A DNA stretch of 24,038 nt from a virus. This document shows positions 22,432-24,038 of this stretch, in pieces; position 1 is the stretch's first letter; the number at the start of each line of letters is the position of its first letter. The position numbers were made by a program, and so were the translations under genes. The notes beneath the pieces are model-generated. The model did not search any database. It saw nothing but the letters and a program-made list of their open reading frames with translations, and was not told where the DNA came from. The stretch lies in IMG/VR virus record IMGVR_UViG_3300032331_000095, positions 1-24,038 of that record. The stretch is one strand, 5' to 3'.

Positions 22432-22435
22432 AGGT

Positions 22436-23479
22436 TCAGCACTTTACTGATCCGCCACGTTTCTTAGCAGGAGACACCGTCACAGACTTTTCAGTCTTAG
22501 TAACAGAACCCGCAGGCTTGTCACTGCTAGTAAACAGGCTCTTAGCACCCTCGTACAGCTTGCTAGGAATACTGCGGATGGTTTTAGCCATGTCCATCTC
22601 TTCCTTGCTGGGGCCGATTGATTTGTCGTAAGCGCCTTTGGAGGCATCAGTCACGCTCCCACCAGATTGATACTTCTCGTTGCTCTGGGCTTTCGCTTGC
22701 TTCATCGCAGTAGCATTCTCTGCCTTAAAGTCACCTTGCAGTTTCTTCTCGGCTGGGGTCACACTGCCACCCTTTTTAAAGGTGCCAGATTGACGGTCAT
22801 TGCTGACAGGAGCAGATTTCTTCTTAGCTGGGTATGCTACGGCGCGACCGCTGTCGTTAACAGCTCCCCCCGTAGCGAAGCGCTTTTTTGTCGCACCACC
22901 TTTTTTGTAACCACCGCCGTTACCTAACTTGACATCACCTGTTGGGGCGCTGTTGTGATTAGGTTTCGCTGTGTCCATCTTGGTGTCGCGATAAGCGCCG
23001 CCTTGACCTTCGGTGTTGATGATGCCATCTTTAGCGATAGCGCCACCCTTTTTAAAGCCAGCTTGACCATTGACCACGCCGCCCGTCATGTAATTGCCGG
23101 GCTTCGTTGACTTCAAGACGCCACCAGTAGCCAGACCTTTATGACCTTTGCTTGCAGGCTTACCTTCGTGAGACTTCAGCTCTTTTTCAAGACCCTTCAT
23201 CTTTGACATCTCAGCCTTGTGCATGGACTTGGACTCGCCACCTTCTTTCATTCCGCCCTGCATACCCTTCATGCCCAACATAGCCGCACGACGTGCCGCC
23301 ATAGAAGGACGCTTAGGAGTAGCGACAGGCATCATGCCACCGCGTGCAGGCATAGAAGAAGCCATGGGCATACCCATCATTCCTCCGTCAGCCTTTTTAA
23401 CGGATCCGCCTTTTTTGAGCTTGAGTTCGACTGTTGGTTCAGTCGTCATCATCTTCACCATTGGTTTAAATTGACCCAT
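22436..23479 (-). CDS. Lys/Gly-rich low-complexity virion-associated protein with repeated GG motifs
   Basis: A 347-aa strongly basic protein without a recognisable globular fold. At least a dozen short motifs centred on a GG pair recur along it, for example LKKGGSV, LATGGVL, YMTGGVV, FKKGGAI, YKKGGAT, FATGGAV, FKKGGSV, YQSGGSV and the terminal KRGGSVKC. A Met-rich patch (MMGMPMASSMPARGGMM) lies near the N-terminus. AAGGAG upstream of the ATG supports the start. Position between head genes and the dense Lys content suggest an internal or DNA-associated virion protein, but no function can be assigned from motifs. The same GG motif appears in the 171-aa protein at 21467 and in the C-terminus of the 2018-aa protein. 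A terminator hairpin follows 5 nt after the stop. Confidence 0.75.
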   Translation of the reverse strand: MGQFKPMVKMMTTEPTVELKLKKGGSVKKADGGMMGMPMASSMPARGGMMPVATPKRPSMAARRAAMLGMKGMQGGMKEGGESKSMHKAEMSKMKGLEKELKSHEGKPASKGHKGLATGGVLKSTKPGNYMTGGVVNGQAGFKKGGAIAKDGIINTEGQGGAYRDTKMDTAKPNHNSAPTGDVKLGNGGGYKKGGATKKRFATGGAVNDSGRAVAYPAKKKSAPVSNDRQSGTFKKGGSVTPAEKKLQGDFKAENATAMKQAKAQSNEKYQSGGSVTDASKGAYDKSIGPSKEEMDMAKTIRSIPSKLYEGAKSLFTSSDKPAGSVTKTEKSVTVSPAKKRGGSVKC

Positions 23480-23490
23480 GATGTGCTCCT

Positions 23491-23877
23491 TCAGACGTCA
23501 GCGTATTTGTAAATGATCGTCACACGAGCGGCGCCAGCAGAAGCGGCAGTACCAGTTTGGCTGTACGTAATAGTAGCGCTGACATCACTGGTTCCAGTGT
23601 TTGCCCATGCGCTGTATACGCCCGTTGAAGCAACAGATGCGCGACCTGCGCTACCAACCGAAGTGGCGGTAACGAAAGCGGCGGCAGAACCTGTTTTACC
23701 AACGGTAACAGTGTTTGTAGTACCAGCGTTGAATGCTGTAGTCACATCGATGTGGATGTTCTGGATCTGTGCACCAGCGGGAATTGTTGCAATCGTTACT
23801 GCTGTTGCATCGGTATATGCAAAAGTTGTAGTAACGGCTGACAACATGCCGCCGATATTGGTCACTTGATTTGCCAT
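23491..23877 (-). CDS. Small virion structural protein following the capsid gene
   Basis: A 128-aa protein rich in Ala, Thr and Val, predicted from composition to be all-beta, with no Cys, no membrane segment and no catalytic motif. It opens MANQVTNIGGMLSAVTTTF and ends in a strand-like VTIIYKYADV. The start is supported by AAGGAG nine nt upstream, just after the capsid-gene hairpin. A short Ala/Thr/Val-rich beta protein directly behind the major capsid gene suggests a head decoration or head-surface protein, but this is inferred from position and composition only. It resembles, from memory, unnamed proteins of uncultured aquatic phages. The 347-aa gene follows after 11 nt. Confidence 0.75.
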   Translation of the reverse strand: MANQVTNIGGMLSAVTTTFAYTDATAVTIATIPAGAQIQNIHIDVTTAFNAGTTNTVTVGKTGSAAAFVTATSVGSAGRASVASTGVYSAWANTGTSDVSATITYSQTGTAASAGAARVTIIYKYADV

Positions 23878-23892
23878 TGTCTTTTCTCCTTA

Positions 23893-23918
23893 AAGCGCAG
23901 GGGGCGAACCCCCCGCTT
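23893..23918 (-). terminator. Stem-loop after the capsid gene (partial terminator or mRNA-stability hairpin)
   Basis: On the minus strand AAGCG+GGGGG pairs with CCCCC+CGCTT around a TTCG loop, with a 2-nt TG bulge on the 3' arm. That is ten base pairs, eight of them G-C. Only TTT follows before the AAGGAG Shine-Dalgarno of the next gene, so termination is probably incomplete. It may instead protect the 3' end of the capsid message or reduce read-through. It starts 4 nt after the capsid stop codon. Confidence 0.6.
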
Positions 23919-23922
23919 GGGT

Positions 23923-24038
23923 TTAGACGCCAGCAGTGCCGTACATTGCACGAGGATCAGTGAAGCCAACGTCGTAACGCTCTGTCGCTTTGTAGCGCAT
24001 AGAGTCAGTTTCGAAGTCGCCTTCCATAGTCTTCTCGA
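23923..24038 (-). CDS. Major capsid protein, C-terminal fragment (5' end outside window)
   Basis: The last 37 codons are visible, ending in TAA at 23923-23925; the reading frame enters from the right edge with two bases of a split codon. The visible peptide includes EGDFETDSMRYKATERYDVG followed by FTDPRAMYGTAGV. A DFETDS-(M)RYKA-ERY tail near the extreme C-terminus is characteristic of HK97-fold major capsid proteins of many tailed phages, where it belongs to the P-domain end of the chain. The position fits: small structural genes and neck proteins follow directly, and a strong hairpin sits just after the stop, as is usual for the most highly expressed late gene. Only the tail of the protein is present, so the assignment rests on this motif and on context. 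The alternative is another abundant head protein. Confidence 0.75.
   Translation of the reverse strand, partial: EKTMEGDFETDSMRYKATERYDVGFTDPRAMYGTAGV

Noticed and set aside
1-24038. tRNA genes, CRISPR arrays, insertion sequences or attachment sites
   Set aside because: Gaps between genes are all under 60 nt and contain only ribosome binding sites, two hairpins and one promoter.

Overview
The window is a dense stretch of the late (virion and lysis) region of a tailed double-stranded DNA phage. Every gene I accept is on the minus strand, so transcription runs from high to low coordinates. Genes abut or overlap by 1-4 nt (ATGA, TAATG, TGATG junctions) or are separated by about 10 nt holding a Shine-Dalgarno sequence; no intergenic gap exceeds 60 nt. 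I see no tRNA, integrase, transposase, CRISPR array or reverse transcriptase. Several proteins match, from memory, a group of virion proteins common in uncultured aquatic phages (openings such as MTKKVFALDTKAGIQRDG and MSYVSPFTGD, and the DDIKAMLADGEFVFPADVVS tail). Short adaptor proteins, no long tape-measure-plus-sheath set and a large alanine/serine-rich internal protein suggest a podovirus-like particle. A GH108 endolysin, a 3TM holin and a secreted cysteine-pair protein suggest a Gram-negative host. The host cannot be named from the sequence.

In transcription order: (1) 24038-20040, head and neck: the C-terminus of the major capsid protein (cut by the window edge), a 128-aa small structural protein, a Lys/Gly-rich 347-aa protein, a 134-aa structural protein, a 171-aa DUF6321-type protein, a 356-aa head-tail adaptor with an apparent discoidin-like insert, and a 115-aa CxxC/CxxxC protein. 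UUCG-loop hairpins follow the capsid gene and the 347-aa gene and probably set expression tiers. (2) 20038-13145, host recognition: an 808-aa modular tail fibre, a 171-aa fibre-like protein, a 123-aa structural protein, then three paralogous glycine-rich adhesins with a 113-aa virion-associated protein before the last. (3) 13135-10562, lysis block: proteins of 48, 64, 31, 95, 79 and 231 aa (three with a membrane segment, one with a signal peptide), then a GH108 endolysin and a 3TM holin. The 48-aa and 31-aa genes are very short and easily missed. (4) A good sigma70-like promoter at 10531-10559 starts the last block, 10503-1: an SU10-type adaptor, a 411-aa appendage protein, a 747-aa tail (nozzle-like) protein with two inserted domains, an 86-aa protein, a giant 2018-aa protein carrying an SGNH-hydrolase domain, hendecad repeats and a conserved C-terminal tag, and the start of one more gene running off the left edge.

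The most unusual points are the virion-borne SGNH hydrolase in the giant protein; an A-AAA-AAA slippery run exactly where the 95-aa secreted protein meets the 79-aa coiled-coil protein, so that a -1 slip would fuse them into a spanin-like architecture in a block with no recognisable spanin; short GG-centred motifs shared by three virion proteins; and the triplicated glycine-rich adhesins. Family names rest on my recognition of motifs, not on database searches.
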